From: Phycisphaerales bacterium
Lineage (GTDB): Bacteria > Planctomycetota > Phycisphaerae > Phycisphaerales > UBA1924
NCBI GenBank assembly: GCA_029260455.1
Contig: JAJDDF010000003.1
Span: 1 to 64,000, forward strand
Direction of reading: 5' to 3'
DNA length: 64,000 bases
The position numbers and the translations under genes are program-made. Shown piece after piece: positions 26,282 to 36,125 of this stretch; positions within the stretch are counted from its first letter, which is position 1, and every line of letters starts with the position of its first letter. The notes beneath the pieces are model-generated. The model was not told where the DNA came from, did not search any database, and was given only the letters and a program-made list of their open reading frames with translations.

Positions 26282-26893
26282 TCATTCCGCCAGTTTCAGC
26301 TTCACCGACGCCGAGTTGATGCAATAGCGCAACCCCGTGGGCGGGGGGCCATCATTGAAGACATGCCCCATGTGACTCTTACACCGCGAGCAGGTGATCT
26401 CCGTACGGATCATGCCCGCTGACGTGTCGCGCGTCTCCGTGAGATGGGCGCCTTCGAGCGGTTCGAAAAAACTTGGCCAGCCGCAACCCGATTCAAATTT
26501 CGTATCACTTTCAAAAAGCGCAAGCCCGCATGCGCGGCAGTGATACACGCCCTTGGTCTTGGCGTCCCAGTATTCACCCGTAAAGGCGCGCTCCGTGCCC
26601 TTCTGGCGCAGAATGCGATACTCCTCATCAGTGAGCTCAGCGCGCCACTCCGCATCGGTCTTTGACGCAAGATCGCGCACGTCGCGCGGTTTAGTTGGTT
26701 CAGCATTATTCGCCACAGTCGATGTGCTCCTTGATGCTTCGACATCATTACTTATTGCGCCGGATCCGGGCGCAGGTTGGGCAGCGGTGTCCCCGGGGGT
26801 GCCCTGCGATGGCGCACCAGTATCACACGCACCAAGTAGGCTCGCCGACACGATGCTCGCAGTCAATATCGTGATGGTGTGCAGTGGCCTCAT
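26282..26893 (-). CDS. msrB: Lipoprotein peptide-methionine (R)-S-oxide reductase
   Basis: MsrB domain of full length at the C-terminal end: zinc-binding CRAC and CSRC pairs, the [11 protein letters not shown] motif, MGHVF and the catalytic Cys in RYCINSAS. It repairs the R-sulfoxide of protein methionine. Ahead of it are a lipoprotein signal ([10 protein letters not shown]) and a roughly 60-residue Ala/Ser/Thr linker, so the enzyme is probably membrane-anchored outside the cytoplasm. The start ATG at 26893 gives the most compact signal peptide. An exported MsrB needs periplasmic reducing power; no such partner is adjacent. Confidence 0.93.
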   Translation of the reverse strand: MRPLHTITILTASIVSASLLGACDTGAPSQGTPGDTAAQPAPGSGAISNDVEASRSTSTVANNAEPTKPRDVRDLASKTDAEWRAELTDEEYRILRQKGTERAFTGEYWDAKTKGVYHCRACGLALFESDTKFESGCGWPSFFEPLEGAHLTETRDTSAGMIRTEITCSRCKSHMGHVFNDGPPPTGLRYCINSASVKLKLAE

Positions 26894-26950
26894 TGTGTGG
26901 GTCAACGATTGGAAGCGCAGCATTATTCCCTCGTAGTGACCATGCATCGC

Positions 26951-28747
26951 TTACGGCAGCAGGCGATCGGCTGTTCCAGCTCTCTGCCCGTCAGCGCGTT
27001 CGCGGGTTTCATACGTTCGGTGGTCACCTGAAGGCGATGCACACGGCGAGCCCCAGTTTGCCATCATGATATTCAGATCATCGAGATTCACAGCATGATC
27101 GTCATTCGCATCAGCTTCCAAATCAAGCCCCTGCATGCCAAACTGGGCAAGAATAAAGTTCAAATCTCCAAGGCCCACATGCCCGCTGCCGTTCGCATCG
27201 CCAATCTCGAAACATCCCATCACAGGTACACGCTCGTAACACCCCATGTCGATCTGTGCGGTGCGATTGCCTGCTGCAATCAGACGGGGTTCACCATCGA
27301 GGTCTTGATCAACAAAGCCTGGCGTCAGTGTCTTATCGCCAGCGTCGATGCATGGCGACCGGCGTGAGAGGCGCAGATCACCCATCGCCACATTTCGAAA
27401 AAGTGGATCGAGCGCGATGCACCCCGGCGTCTGAGATGCTTCGAGTGTTACCCCATCGACGCCCCCCGGTTCAAAGAGCGCCTCAATACAGTTATGCGAG
27501 AGCGTGAAGGAACCATTGATCTGTTCCTGCCATGAACCGCTCAGGCGCGCATCTCGAGAGGCATTGCCCCATATCACACTGTTTCGCAGATCGCATGAGC
27601 CGCCAGTCGCATGAACCCCTGCAGTGTGAAATGAATGATTGCCGGTGATCGTGCAGTTCACGATGAATATTGATGGTGATGTCGATACAACGCCGCCCCC
27701 GGTTGAAGCAATACCTTCCGGCAGAGTAAGCAGATCAATCGCAGTGTTGTCGATGATCAGACTGTTCAATAGCACACTAAAAACGTCTGTAGCAACCCCC
27801 CCCCCCGCGTTGGCCTGATTGGCTTTGAAAATGCAATCTTGAAGAAGGACCAGGCCGTCTGTCACGGCAAGCCCGCCGCCGGTGCCAAGCAGGAATGGGT
27901 CGGTGTGCGAAGGCAGGGCGCTGTTGGCTTCGAACTGGCATTGCAACACGGTCAACGTGCCAGCCCCATCATGGAAGACCGCTCCACCAGAGGCGCCCAA
28001 ATTTCCCGATGTAGAGTGGTTATTGAAAAAAACGCAATCAACAAGCTCCATACTCGCCGTGCCTGTGGTTGCAATCGCACCACCGCGTGCGCGCTGCGCC
28101 TTGTTTGCATCAAATCGACAATTCAGAAAGGTCGGATGCCCTTCGAAAATGAATGCGCCCCCACCCGACTTGTCTTGTGCGGTATTGCCCAAGAACGTGC
28201 AATTGCGAATGGTGGGGGCACCATCAAGGCAGTACAGCCCACTGCCGCGCATCAGTTCACTCGTTGCAGGGGTGCCAATGGGCCCGGTGCCGCCATAGGC
28301 AATCGTCAATCCATCAAGCACCGCAGTTGGGGTCACTGCGCCGCACGCCACGATATGCCCACTATTTGACCCGCGAAGGACATGTGGATTGATCTGATCA
28401 TCATGGCCAATGTCGCCCGAGAGGATTGTGATATGTACGCGCCAGTCGCGCTGATCGCGCGCATTTTCATCGCCTGCAAATCCACCAAAAATTGCAACAT
28501 CACTTTTGAGCGCGAAACTCATCGTTGCATCGGTTGGTGATGGAAAATACGTCCCCGCCTTGACCCAGATTTCATCACCTTCGCGGGCGACCGTGATCGC
28601 ATCCTGCAAACGCTCGAATGGCGCATCCCATGTGAGCCCGTCACCCGAGTTGCCCGCATCACCGGCGACAAATAGCACGCGCCCCGCGCACGCCAGAGGC
28701 GCAATTGCAGCACACAAGAAGACCACTATGAGGCAACGAAAACGCAA
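26951..28747 (-). CDS. Secreted right-handed beta-helix protein with dockerin-like C-terminus
   Basis: 598 residues. The signal peptide ends near LACA-G. The N-terminal part has the NSGDGLTWDAPFERLQDAI pattern of planctomycete pectin-lyase-like proteins. Then come parallel beta-helix rungs with repeated short phrases (GGGAFIFEGHP, NCRFDANKAQRARGGAI, GGGLAVTDG). The C-terminus has two calcium-loop repeats, DANGSGHVGLGDLN and DANDDHAVNLDDLN, each followed by helix-like ILAQFG / MMANWG, as in dockerin type I. Such domains in this phylum are thought to mediate surface association, not cellulosomes. The tail after the second loop is polar and carries no exosortase signal. Confidence 0.82.
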   Translation of the reverse strand: MRFRCLIVVFLCAAIAPLACAGRVLFVAGDAGNSGDGLTWDAPFERLQDAITVAREGDEIWVKAGTYFPSPTDATMSFALKSDVAIFGGFAGDENARDQRDWRVHITILSGDIGHDDQINPHVLRGSNSGHIVACGAVTPTAVLDGLTIAYGGTGPIGTPATSELMRGSGLYCLDGAPTIRNCTFLGNTAQDKSGGGAFIFEGHPTFLNCRFDANKAQRARGGAIATTGTASMELVDCVFFNNHSTSGNLGASGGAVFHDGAGTLTVLQCQFEANSALPSHTDPFLLGTGGGLAVTDGLVLLQDCIFKANQANAGGGVATDVFSVLLNSLIIDNTAIDLLTLPEGIASTGGGVVSTSPSIFIVNCTITGNHSFHTAGVHATGGSCDLRNSVIWGNASRDARLSGSWQEQINGSFTLSHNCIEALFEPGGVDGVTLEASQTPGCIALDPLFRNVAMGDLRLSRRSPCIDAGDKTLTPGFVDQDLDGEPRLIAAGNRTAQIDMGCYERVPVMGCFEIGDANGSGHVGLGDLNFILAQFGMQGLDLEADANDDHAVNLDDLNIMMANWGSPCASPSGDHRTYETRERADGQRAGTADRLLP

Positions 28748-29184
28748 TGGTTTCCCCGGTCGGGCACCCCGGCTTCACCCACGGGCATGAGCCCCGATCG
28801 CACCAGTTCGATCAGGCACCAATGCCCTTACACTTTTGGACCGCAAGCAGGTTATGGACCCATGCACAGTCTACGGCATTCGTTGTCGTGTCATATGAAA
28901 GTTATAAGGACCAGAGACAAAGAAGAGAAAAAATAATTGATGTGAGCGGGGTACGACCGATAATACAGAGTGAAGGCTGGAGTTCGCGTCAGGTGCAAAA
29001 AAAAGACACCCCGCAGCTGTAAAGCCGCGGGGCGCCTGGAGGAAGAGAGACTGGCCTGTACCGCGCCAAAGTGGCCAAACTCGGCGCGGGATGATCGTGC
29101 GCGCAAGTGTTGCGCTCAGCAAACCGTACGTACCGAGTATATCGACAGGTTCGCCAAACTCAACACGAACTTTGCGTTCTGTGC
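28748..29184. other. 437-base gap between dnaK and the beta-helix gene
   Basis: No gene supported. It contains the dnaK terminator (28997-29032) and, towards 28750-28900, the leader and presumed promoter of the beta-helix gene. I found no other structure of note. Confidence 0.6.
28997..29032 (-). terminator. Intrinsic terminator after dnaK
   Basis: On the minus strand a GC-rich stem CCCCGCGGC / GCTGCGGGG with a six-base loop is followed by GTGTC and eight T. It lies about 150 bases beyond the dnaK stop. Confidence 0.75.
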
Positions 29185-31101
29185 TTAGTCTTCTTTGACT
29201 TTAAACTCGGCATCGACCACATCATCATCGGAATCGCTTTCCGCACCCGACCCAGATTCCCCATCTTGTGATCCATCGCCTGCTGACGCATCGTTTTGCC
29301 CCTTGGCAGCCTCATACACATGCTTGCCAAGCTCCATCGAAGTGCGATCAAGTTCTTGCATCGCAGCCTCTAATGCGTCCTTGTCGTCAGCTTTCAACTT
29401 GTCTTCCACACTGGACAGGGCCGATTCGATCTGACTCCGCACGGAGGCGTCTACTTTTTCGCCATGTTCTTCAAGGGACTTGCGGGTCTGATACACAGCG
29501 CCGTCAGCCTTATTTTTCAGATCGACAAGCTCACGCTTCGCCCGGTCCTCATCCGCGTGCGATTCGGCTTCCTTCTTCATCCGATCAATCTCGGCGTCAT
29601 CAAGACCGGACGAATCCTTGATCGTGATGTGATGGCTCTTGCCACTAGCCTTATCCGTCGCGCCGACATTCAAAATGCCGTTCGCATCGATTGCAAACTC
29701 CACTTCGATCTGCGGCACGCCGCGCGGTGCGGTCGGAATGCCCTCAAGGGTAAAGCGCCCAAGCGTGCGATTGTCGCGCGCAAATTCGCGCTCGCCCTGC
29801 AGCACATGGATCTCCACAGAAGGCTGGTTGTCCTGCGCCGTTGAGAACACTTCCTTCTTGCTTGTGGGGATCGTCGTATTGCGCTGGATGAGCGCGGTCA
29901 TCACGCCGCCAAGCGTCTCAACGCCCAGTGACAGGGGGGTGACATCGAGCAGCAGAATGTCTTTGACATCGCCGCGCAATACGCCGCCCTGAATCGCAGC
30001 GCCGACCGCGACCACTTCGTCGGGATTGACACTCTTGTTGGGTTCCTTGCCGAAGATGCTCTCTGCAATTTCCGCCGCCTTTGGCATGCGCGTCGAACCA
30101 CCGACGAGGATGACTTCATCAACCTTGTCTGCAGTGAGTTTGGCATCACTCAGTGCCTGTTCGCAGGGATTGCGCAGGCGATCGAAGAGATCGGCACAAA
30201 TAGTCTCAAACTTGCTGCGCGTGATGGTCACCTGCAGATGCTTGGGCCCGGAGGCATCTGCAGTAACAAAGGGCAGATTTACCGAGGTTTCCTGCATCTT
30301 TGAGAGTTCGATCTTGGATTTTTCTGCAGCTTCCTTGAGGCGCTGGAGCGCCATGGCATCCTTGCGGATGTCAATACCCTCCTGCTTGCGGAACTCTTCT
30401 GCGATGTAATCAATGAGGCGCTGATCCCAGTCATCACCGCCGAGATGGGTATCACCATTGGTCGAGAGCACTTCAAAAACGCCATCTCCGACATCGAGAA
30501 TCGAGACGTCAAACGTGCCGCCACCGAGGTCGAAAACCGCGATCTTCTGGTTGGTTTTCTTGTCTTCGCCATAGGCGAGTGCCGCAGCGGTCGGCTCATT
30601 AATGATGCGCTCGACTTTCAGGCCTGCAATTTCCCCGGCGTCCTTGGTCGCCTGACGCTGAGCGTCATTGAAATACGCTGGCACGGTGATCACCGCGCGC
30701 TCGACAGGTTCGCCCAGGTAATCCTCGGCGACCTTCTTGAGCTCCTGCAGGATCATCGCACTGATCTGCGGCGGGGTGTATTCCTTGCCGCGTACCTTCA
30801 CCTTCACCAGTTCGTCAGCGCCGCCCATGATTTCATAGGGCACCAGCTTTTCTTCAGAGTCAACTTCACTGTGACGCCGGCCCATGAAGCGCTTGATCGA
30901 ATAGACCGTGTTTTGGGGATTGGTCACCTGCTGGTGCTTGGCGGGCTGACCGACGAGGCGCTCATCCTTGTCGGTGAAGCCGACGACAGACGGCGTGGTG
31001 CGGTTGCCCTGCGCATTGATGAGGACCTTGGCCTGGCCCCCCTCCATCACTGCAACCACTGAGTTGGTCGTGCCGAGGTCGATTCCGATGATCTTTGACA
31101 T
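29185..31101 (-). CDS. dnaK: Chaperone DnaK (Hsp70)
   Basis: 638 residues from the ATG of [14 protein letters not shown]. The nucleotide-binding domain shows [44 protein letters not shown] and [11 protein letters not shown]. The substrate domain starts near residue 390 ([16 protein letters not shown]), and a helical lid and acidic tail ending [14 protein letters not shown] follow. It folds and disaggregates proteins with DnaJ and GrpE, neither of which is adjacent. I found no CIRCE repeat in the 177-base upstream gap. An in-frame ATG ten codons upstream is not the family start. Confidence 0.98.
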   Translation of the reverse strand: MSKIIGIDLGTTNSVVAVMEGGQAKVLINAQGNRTTPSVVGFTDKDERLVGQPAKHQQVTNPQNTVYSIKRFMGRRHSEVDSEEKLVPYEIMGGADELVKVKVRGKEYTPPQISAMILQELKKVAEDYLGEPVERAVITVPAYFNDAQRQATKDAGEIAGLKVERIINEPTAAALAYGEDKKTNQKIAVFDLGGGTFDVSILDVGDGVFEVLSTNGDTHLGGDDWDQRLIDYIAEEFRKQEGIDIRKDAMALQRLKEAAEKSKIELSKMQETSVNLPFVTADASGPKHLQVTITRSKFETICADLFDRLRNPCEQALSDAKLTADKVDEVILVGGSTRMPKAAEIAESIFGKEPNKSVNPDEVVAVGAAIQGGVLRGDVKDILLLDVTPLSLGVETLGGVMTALIQRNTTIPTSKKEVFSTAQDNQPSVEIHVLQGEREFARDNRTLGRFTLEGIPTAPRGVPQIEVEFAIDANGILNVGATDKASGKSHHITIKDSSGLDDAEIDRMKKEAESHADEDRAKRELVDLKNKADGAVYQTRKSLEEHGEKVDASVRSQIESALSSVEDKLKADDKDALEAAMQELDRTSMELGKHVYEAAKGQNDASAGDGSQDGESGSGAESDSDDDVVDAEFKVKED

Positions 31102-31278
31102 AGCTGTTCCCTTCGCGGTCGGTATCCCCATCTATCGGCAAGTGCATCCTCGTGCGCTCGCTGGACTATTGTGATTGCAAGCCCGATGCCAGACGGAATG
31201 GCACCGAACAGCGTTTCCAGCAGATGAAGGCGGCTTTTTGGCGTTTCTGTGGGATATCTCCTGCCGATTCGGCAGGGG

Positions 31279-32025
31279 TCACGACTCGTCGTCTTCAGGC
31301 TCGTCCGTGTCATCGTCGGCAGGAGCGTCCGCATCACTATCAAGGGGGCCCCCACCTGCGACGGCGGACATGCCCGAGTTGGTGTTCTGCCATTGATCGA
31401 TGCTCTTGACATCATTGAAGAACTGTTTCCAGGCATCAATGCCAGCCCGGATGCTGCGCTCTGTGCTCCAGTGCTCGATGAGCAGCTTGTTCGCGTCGTT
31501 GTTGTTGTTCATGTCTTCGCCGCGGCCAATTGTGAAATCATCTTCATTGCCGAACTCGCCATCCGGACCCGCAGTGGTGATCGTCCAGAGCTCATCTTTG
31601 AGTACATACTGGTACGGCTTGCCCCAAGGATCGACAGATGTATTTGGAGGCAGGTTCATCGCAGTTAATGCAGCAGGCCAGGCGCCGGACTCGGCGTTGA
31701 ATTGCTCAGCTTGTCGCTTGATGATCTCATGGTCAACTGAAATGCGAGCTAGGTATGACATGCCGGTTGCGAATGGCACTATCTTGACAACGCTCCACGC
31801 CGCAACACCCATCACTGCTGAGAACAGAATCCCAATGATCGCGCCCGCAATAGCAAAGCCGCGCGGCTGCTTGAACAGTGCAATGAGGCTGATCAACAGC
31901 CCAAGCGGCGCGGTCACGCACAGCAATGACAAAATGAATCCGACGATGCCGAGGACATTGCTGCCTTTGCGCTCATCAGAAAAATCGTCGAATCCGGCGC
32001 CGCGTTGTGGATCAAAGTGGGTCAT
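31279..32025 (-). CDS. DUF4190-like membrane protein with T2SS-G-like domain (copy A)
   Basis: 248 residues. After a short polar start there are two hydrophobic segments (about 24-50 and 54-82) with the DUF4190 look (GIVGFILSLLCVTAPLGLLISLIALF). The remainder is extracytoplasmic and contains DPWGKPYQYVL and TTAGPDGEFGNEDD, the calcium-loop signature of type II secretion major pseudopilin GspG. There is no pilin-type prepilin cleavage site at the N-terminus. The C-terminal 30 residues are Asp/Glu-rich. It is a tandem paralogue of the next gene upstream (about 30% identical by eye, strongest in the two membrane segments). Function unknown. Confidence 0.75.
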   Translation of the reverse strand: MTHFDPQRGAGFDDFSDERKGSNVLGIVGFILSLLCVTAPLGLLISLIALFKQPRGFAIAGAIIGILFSAVMGVAAWSVVKIVPFATGMSYLARISVDHEIIKRQAEQFNAESGAWPAALTAMNLPPNTSVDPWGKPYQYVLKDELWTITTAGPDGEFGNEDDFTIGRGEDMNNNNDANKLLIEHWSTERSIRAGIDAWKQFFNDVKSIDQWQNTNSGMSAVAGGGPLDSDADAPADDDTDEPEDDES

Positions 32026-32058
32026 ATCGTCTTGGTTCTCAATGTATTCTGGGTGTGT

Positions 32059-32643
32059 TCAGGGTGTCATTTTTTTCTTGTTTTTATAGTACTCACCAAT
32101 CGCTTCGCCTAGTACAGAATAGACCTCCTCGTCTTGCATACTTTGTTCGAGGCGAGCGTCATCGGCGGTGTCCATGAGTCCATCCGGGCCTGCGGTAAGA
32201 AGTGCATAGCTGGTTCCATCAGTAGCGCGTTCATAGACCCAAGGTGTGCCCCAGGGATCGGTCAGTGTGTCAGCAGGCAAAGATAAGGCAGTGAGATCGG
32301 GCGGGGTCTGGCCGCTGTTGGTTTGCTGGTAGATCGCAACTGAGCTCTTGATCTGGACATAGTCCCGCTGACCTTCCATAACACGTTTGAATTCCGGCCC
32401 CATTCGGATGCCGAGGATTACTGCCACCGCGATCAACGCACTGAAGATCAACCCAATGATCACGCCCGCAATGGCGAATCCTTTCGGGCGCTTTGTGAGC
32501 GCGAACAGACTCACCAGCAAGCCGATCGGCGCGGTGAGGCACAACAGTGAAAGAATAAACCCCACGATGCCCGCAGGGTTGGACTGCTTGCCCTCAGCGG
32601 GGGAGGTCTCAAAATCATTCACGGGAGGGTCAAACTGGCTCAT
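32059..32643 (-). CDS. DUF4190-like membrane protein with T2SS-G-like domain (copy B)
   Basis: 194 residues from the ATG of MSQFDPPV; the 89-codon extension upstream overlaps the divergent gene and is rejected. The membrane pair GIVGFILSLLCLTAPIGLLVSLFAL then GFAIAGVIIGLIF is nearly superimposable on copy A. The exposed part carries DPWGTPWVYE and LLTAGPDGLMDTADD, again the GspG-type loop. It ends with a basic KNKKK tail instead of the acidic tail of copy A. The 33-base spacing and same strand make a two-gene operon likely. The pair probably arose by duplication. Confidence 0.75.
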   Translation of the reverse strand: MSQFDPPVNDFETSPAEGKQSNPAGIVGFILSLLCLTAPIGLLVSLFALTKRPKGFAIAGVIIGLIFSALIAVAVILGIRMGPEFKRVMEGQRDYVQIKSSVAIYQQTNSGQTPPDLTALSLPADTLTDPWGTPWVYERATDGTSYALLTAGPDGLMDTADDARLEQSMQDEEVYSVLGEAIGEYYKNKKKMTP

Positions 32644-32871
32644 GGGGACTCCGAAATTCGTGGCACATGGTTCGCGAATCACCCAACCTACCTGCGGCAC
32701 ACTCAACTGTCGCGGTCCGGCGAATCGGGCGTTGGAAGTGGTTTCGAACGGAGGCCGGAACCAGGGGCAAATATTTTTTCGGAAAGGGGGTTGACGACTT
32801 GCGAATACCCGAACATAATGCAACCGAACAAAAGCCTTACAGGATGTTGTCCATGCAAGGAGGGCTGACAC

Positions 32872-33462
32872 ATGATGACTCCGAAACGCGTGAAAATGCT
32901 TGCCCAGCACGGTTTGTGGCTGCGATTGCTCGAGGAGGTGATGCGCAGCGGGCGGGAGATGCCGGTGAGTGTTCGGTTACGGCTCACGGAGGAGGGAGCC
33001 GAGGTGCCCACGGCGCTCGGACTGGCATTGGCGCGTGTTTCGGAGTTGGCATGGCCGGGTGATCCCGCCGTGCCGGAGGTGACAGATCAATTGATTGACC
33101 TGCAGCGTGAGGATGGCTCATTCGGGACGACAGTGGGGACGGCATGCGCGCTGGCCGGGCTGCTCGGTGCCTGTGAGGCAGCTGGTTTCGGGGCGATGCC
33201 GGGATGGTCCACGGCGTGGCCAGCTGCACGAGGTGCCGGGGCCCGGCTTGCTGAATTGCTTGAAGAGGCAGATATCGTTGAACGCACGATTTGTGCGTGG
33301 GTGCTTGCGTCTCGGGGGAAGCTTGCGGCGCAGGCTGGGGTTGATTTGGCTTCGATCCTCGATGATCTAGAGTGCGCGGGCGTTGGGCATGATCGGGTGC
33401 TTGGGCCCATGCTGGTCAGGGTGCGGGGCGTCATTGGGAGGGCATCAGCGGTGGCAGCCTAA
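32872..33462 (+). CDS. Unknown protein with a prenyltransferase/squalene-cyclase-like helical repeat
   Basis: 196 residues, preceded by a strong AGGAGGG ribosome site seven bases before the ATG. The segment LIDLQREDGSFGTTVGTACALAGLL resembles one QW/alpha-alpha-barrel repeat of the prenyltransferase and terpene-cyclase superfamily; the rest is Ala/Gly/Leu-rich helix. At under a third of a full barrel it cannot be a complete cyclase by itself. It could be a single-repeat binding protein. No catalytic Asp motif is visible. The gene is divergent from the DUF4190 pair. Confidence 0.6.
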   Translation: MMTPKRVKMLAQHGLWLRLLEEVMRSGREMPVSVRLRLTEEGAEVPTALGLALARVSELAWPGDPAVPEVTDQLIDLQREDGSFGTTVGTACALAGLLGACEAAGFGAMPGWSTAWPAARGAGARLAELLEEADIVERTICAWVLASRGKLAAQAGVDLASILDDLECAGVGHDRVLGPMLVRVRGVIGRASAVAA

Positions 33463-33518
33463 GTGGTCAATTCATCTGCGGCAAACATTGGGTGGCCCTC
33501 GCCTTATGATGGCGCGTG

Positions 33519-35117
33519 ATGACTACCGCAGACCCAATCAATCAGACGACCGCGCTCCTTGACCGCCTTGGTGTGCTTGCGCATCCCTTGGTTATCCCGC
33601 CAGCCGATCTTGAAGATGATGACCTGGCGAGCACCAATCCTGCGACGGGTGAACCTTTGGCTGGTGTTCGCCCCATGGACCGGGGTGAATATGACACTAC
33701 GGTGCAGCGCGCGGGAGAGGCGTTTGCGCAGTGGCGCACGGTGCCGCCGCCTGCGCGTGGTGAGATTGTTCGCCGCATCGGTGAGGCGCTGCGCACGCAC
33801 AAGGCAGAACTTGGCGCGCTCGTGACGACCGAGGTGGGCAAGATTCGCAGTGAAGGCGAAGGTGAAGTGCAGGAATGCATCGACATTGCAGACTTTGCCG
33901 TCGGGCTTTCGCGTCAACTGTACGGCCTGACGATAGCTTCAGAACGAGCAAGTCATCGCATGATGGAACAGTGGCATCCACTGGGCACGATCGGTGTGAT
34001 CACTGCGTTCAATTTTCCCGCTGCCGTGTGGGCATGGAATGCGCTCGTAGCAGCGGTGTGCGGCGATGCGGTGGTGTGGAAACCCTCGCTCATGGCGCCG
34101 TTGACATCTGTCGCGATGAGCAATGTTGTGCATCAGGTGATGCGCGAGCAGGATGTCTGGACGCCAACGGGTGATGTCCGCGCCGAAGACATTTTCGGGC
34201 TTGTCATCGGGCGTGATGATCTGATCGGTGAAGCGATGACCGCGGATGAACACCTGCCATTGATCAGCGCGACTGGGTCGTGTCGAATGGGCAAACATGT
34301 TGCGCAGCGCGTCGCGGGACGATTCGGGCGCAGCTTGCTTGAGTTGGGTGGCAACAATGCGCTGATCCTGATGCCCGATGCGGATATGGACCTCGCGGTG
34401 CGCGCGATTGCCTTTGGTGCTGTGGGCACGGCCGGGCAGCGCTGCACATCCACGCGGCGATTGCTGTGTGTGGGTGGCGATTCGATGGGGCACGGCGGGC
34501 GCACCGCAGATCGCATCCTGCCAAGACTCATTGAGGCGTATCGATCCATCAAAATCGGCAATCCCATGAACGATGGTGTGCTCATGGGACCATTGATCAA
34601 TTCTGATGCGGTGCTCGCGATGAAGCAGGCGATTGATCGCGCGTGTGATGAAGGATGCGAAGTCGTGTGCGGCGGGCTTGACGGCATTGAACGCAGTTGG
34701 ACCGAGCCCGGGCATTTTGTCGAGCCGACGATCATTCGCGTGCCGCGCGGCACGACGCCGAAGGTGGCGCTGGATGAAACGTTCGCACCGATATTGTACG
34801 TCTTCGATATGGATTCACTTGATGAGGCGATGACCGCCCACAATGCGGTGGCGCAGGGTTTGAGCAGCGCGATCTTCACAGATTCCGTACGCGCCGCAGA
34901 GCGATTCCTTTCGCCTGCGGGATCGGACTGCGGCATAGCGAATGTGAATCTGGGTACTTCGGGTGCTGAAATTGGCGGGGCATTCGGCGGCGAAAAAGAG
35001 ACGGGCGGCGGACGGGAATCCGGCTCGGATGCCTGGAAGGCGTATATGCGGCGACAAACCTGCACCGTGAACTATGGAAGCGACCTGCCGCTGGCCCAAG
35101 GCGTGCGGTTTGATTGA
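33519..35117 (+). CDS. Aldehyde dehydrogenase, ALDH7 / piperideine-6-carboxylate type
   Basis: 532 residues. An NAD-dependent aldehyde dehydrogenase most like ALDH7 (alpha-aminoadipic semialdehyde dehydrogenase, AmaB), acting in lysine or betaine-aldehyde-type catabolism. Visible features are the FNFPAAVWAWN cofactor motif, the Glu in LELGGNNALIL, the catalytic Cys in TAGQRCTSTRRLL (the extended TRRL is characteristic of ALDH7), and a C-terminal GAFGGEKETGGGRESGSDAW. The start is the ATG directly after a GTG. No other lysine-degradation genes are nearby, so the substrate assignment rests on family resemblance only. Confidence 0.88.
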   Translation: MTTADPINQTTALLDRLGVLAHPLVIPPADLEDDDLASTNPATGEPLAGVRPMDRGEYDTTVQRAGEAFAQWRTVPPPARGEIVRRIGEALRTHKAELGALVTTEVGKIRSEGEGEVQECIDIADFAVGLSRQLYGLTIASERASHRMMEQWHPLGTIGVITAFNFPAAVWAWNALVAAVCGDAVVWKPSLMAPLTSVAMSNVVHQVMREQDVWTPTGDVRAEDIFGLVIGRDDLIGEAMTADEHLPLISATGSCRMGKHVAQRVAGRFGRSLLELGGNNALILMPDADMDLAVRAIAFGAVGTAGQRCTSTRRLLCVGGDSMGHGGRTADRILPRLIEAYRSIKIGNPMNDGVLMGPLINSDAVLAMKQAIDRACDEGCEVVCGGLDGIERSWTEPGHFVEPTIIRVPRGTTPKVALDETFAPILYVFDMDSLDEAMTAHNAVAQGLSSAIFTDSVRAAERFLSPAGSDCGIANVNLGTSGAEIGGAFGGEKETGGGRESGSDAWKAYMRRQTCTVNYGSDLPLAQGVRFD

Positions 35118-35141
35118 TGCGTTGCAGCAGGTTTTGCATTG

Positions 35142-35762
35142 ATGCGAGTATTCGTAGATGAATCCGGCGATACGGGGCTGAAATTTGACAGGGGATCGTC
35201 CCTGTTCTTCACGCTAGCGGCAGTAGTGTTCCGCACTGAAGTGGAGTATCTGCGTTGCGAGGCTGCCATAGAAGAGTTTCGCAAGAAACTTGGTTGGCGC
35301 AAGGATCGAGAGTTCAAGTTCAACAAGATGAACGCAGAGCAACGTGAGGAATTTCTTCAACGCGTTGCGGGACAGGCATTCACGACTCATGTATTTGTCC
35401 TGAACAAGAAGGCCCTTTGGCCCGGTGCCCTGCCGCGTAAGGACCAGATGTATCTGCGTGTCGCTCGGTGGCTCATTCAAAATGCGATGAACGATTTGAG
35501 TGGAGCAACGGTCGTTTTCGACAAGTGTGGCGAGCGCGAGTTCTACACGCTGCTTCGGCGCGAGATCATCCTCGCCAGCGCCGAGCGGCCAAAGGCGATA
35601 TCTAAAGTCATTCAGCGTGAATCTCATGACGAGCCGTGCCTTCAACTCGCCGATGTGATTTGCGGTGCAGCTGCACGAATGCAATCACCCAAACAGGATG
35701 CTCGAAGTTATTACCCAATTGTAGCACATCGGCAGGGCACTTTTCGTCGTTGGCCGCAGTAA
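35142..35762 (+). CDS. DUF3800 domain protein
   Basis: 206 residues. The N-terminal strand with VFVDESGDTGL, a central FDKCGEREF acidic site and the C-terminal helix LQLADVICGAAAR match DUF3800, a compact RNase H-like fold with conserved acidic residues. The family is frequent in prophages, defence islands and other mobile DNA, and its biochemical role is not settled. It stands alone between ALDH7 and a non-coding gap, with no integrase. Codon use is slightly less GC-biased than in its neighbours. It may be a transferred accessory gene. Confidence 0.8.
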   Translation: MRVFVDESGDTGLKFDRGSSLFFTLAAVVFRTEVEYLRCEAAIEEFRKKLGWRKDREFKFNKMNAEQREEFLQRVAGQAFTTHVFVLNKKALWPGALPRKDQMYLRVARWLIQNAMNDLSGATVVFDKCGEREFYTLLRREIILASAERPKAISKVIQRESHDEPCLQLADVICGAAARMQSPKQDARSYYPIVAHRQGTFRRWPQ

Positions 35763-36125
35763 AAACGGCAATGCCCGCCGCCTATCCCCAATGGGGAACG
35801 CACACCATACGGTGACAGTTCAGCGGTCGGGCACGTCCAATGGCACTATATCGCCTCTGTATGGCGGTAGGCATACGGAAGTTCCCAAAAGTTTGTTTTT
35901 TGTTTGGGAAGGAGGCTTAGGAAGCGATTTTGCCCCGAATAACCCGAAAATTGGTCCGGTTTATGATTCGCTGAGGCCGATGAGTCGGCTAGGCTGTAGA
36001 ACCTTCAGGGCACGGGAATACTGTGCCACTGAGGAGCGATTTATACAGGCAGGGGCGAGGGTGTGATTGCGCTCGAGCCTCGTGGAATCGATTGTGGACG
36101 AGACCTTGAACGAGAATCAGGAGTG
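35763..36125. other. 363-base gap upstream of the Cys-rich protein
   Basis: No gene supported. A 91-codon ORF (35791-36066) has no ribosome site and biased composition. The middle (35880-35990) is AT-richer and probably contains the promoter of the Cys-rich gene. No hairpin or repeat stood out. Confidence 0.5.

Noticed and set aside
32644-32910. N-terminal extension of the DUF4190 copy B gene
   Set aside because: It overlaps the divergent gene, and its composition is unlike the rest of the protein.
35791-36066. 91-codon ORF upstream of the Cys-rich gene
   Set aside because: It has no ribosome site and its composition is unlike either neighbour.
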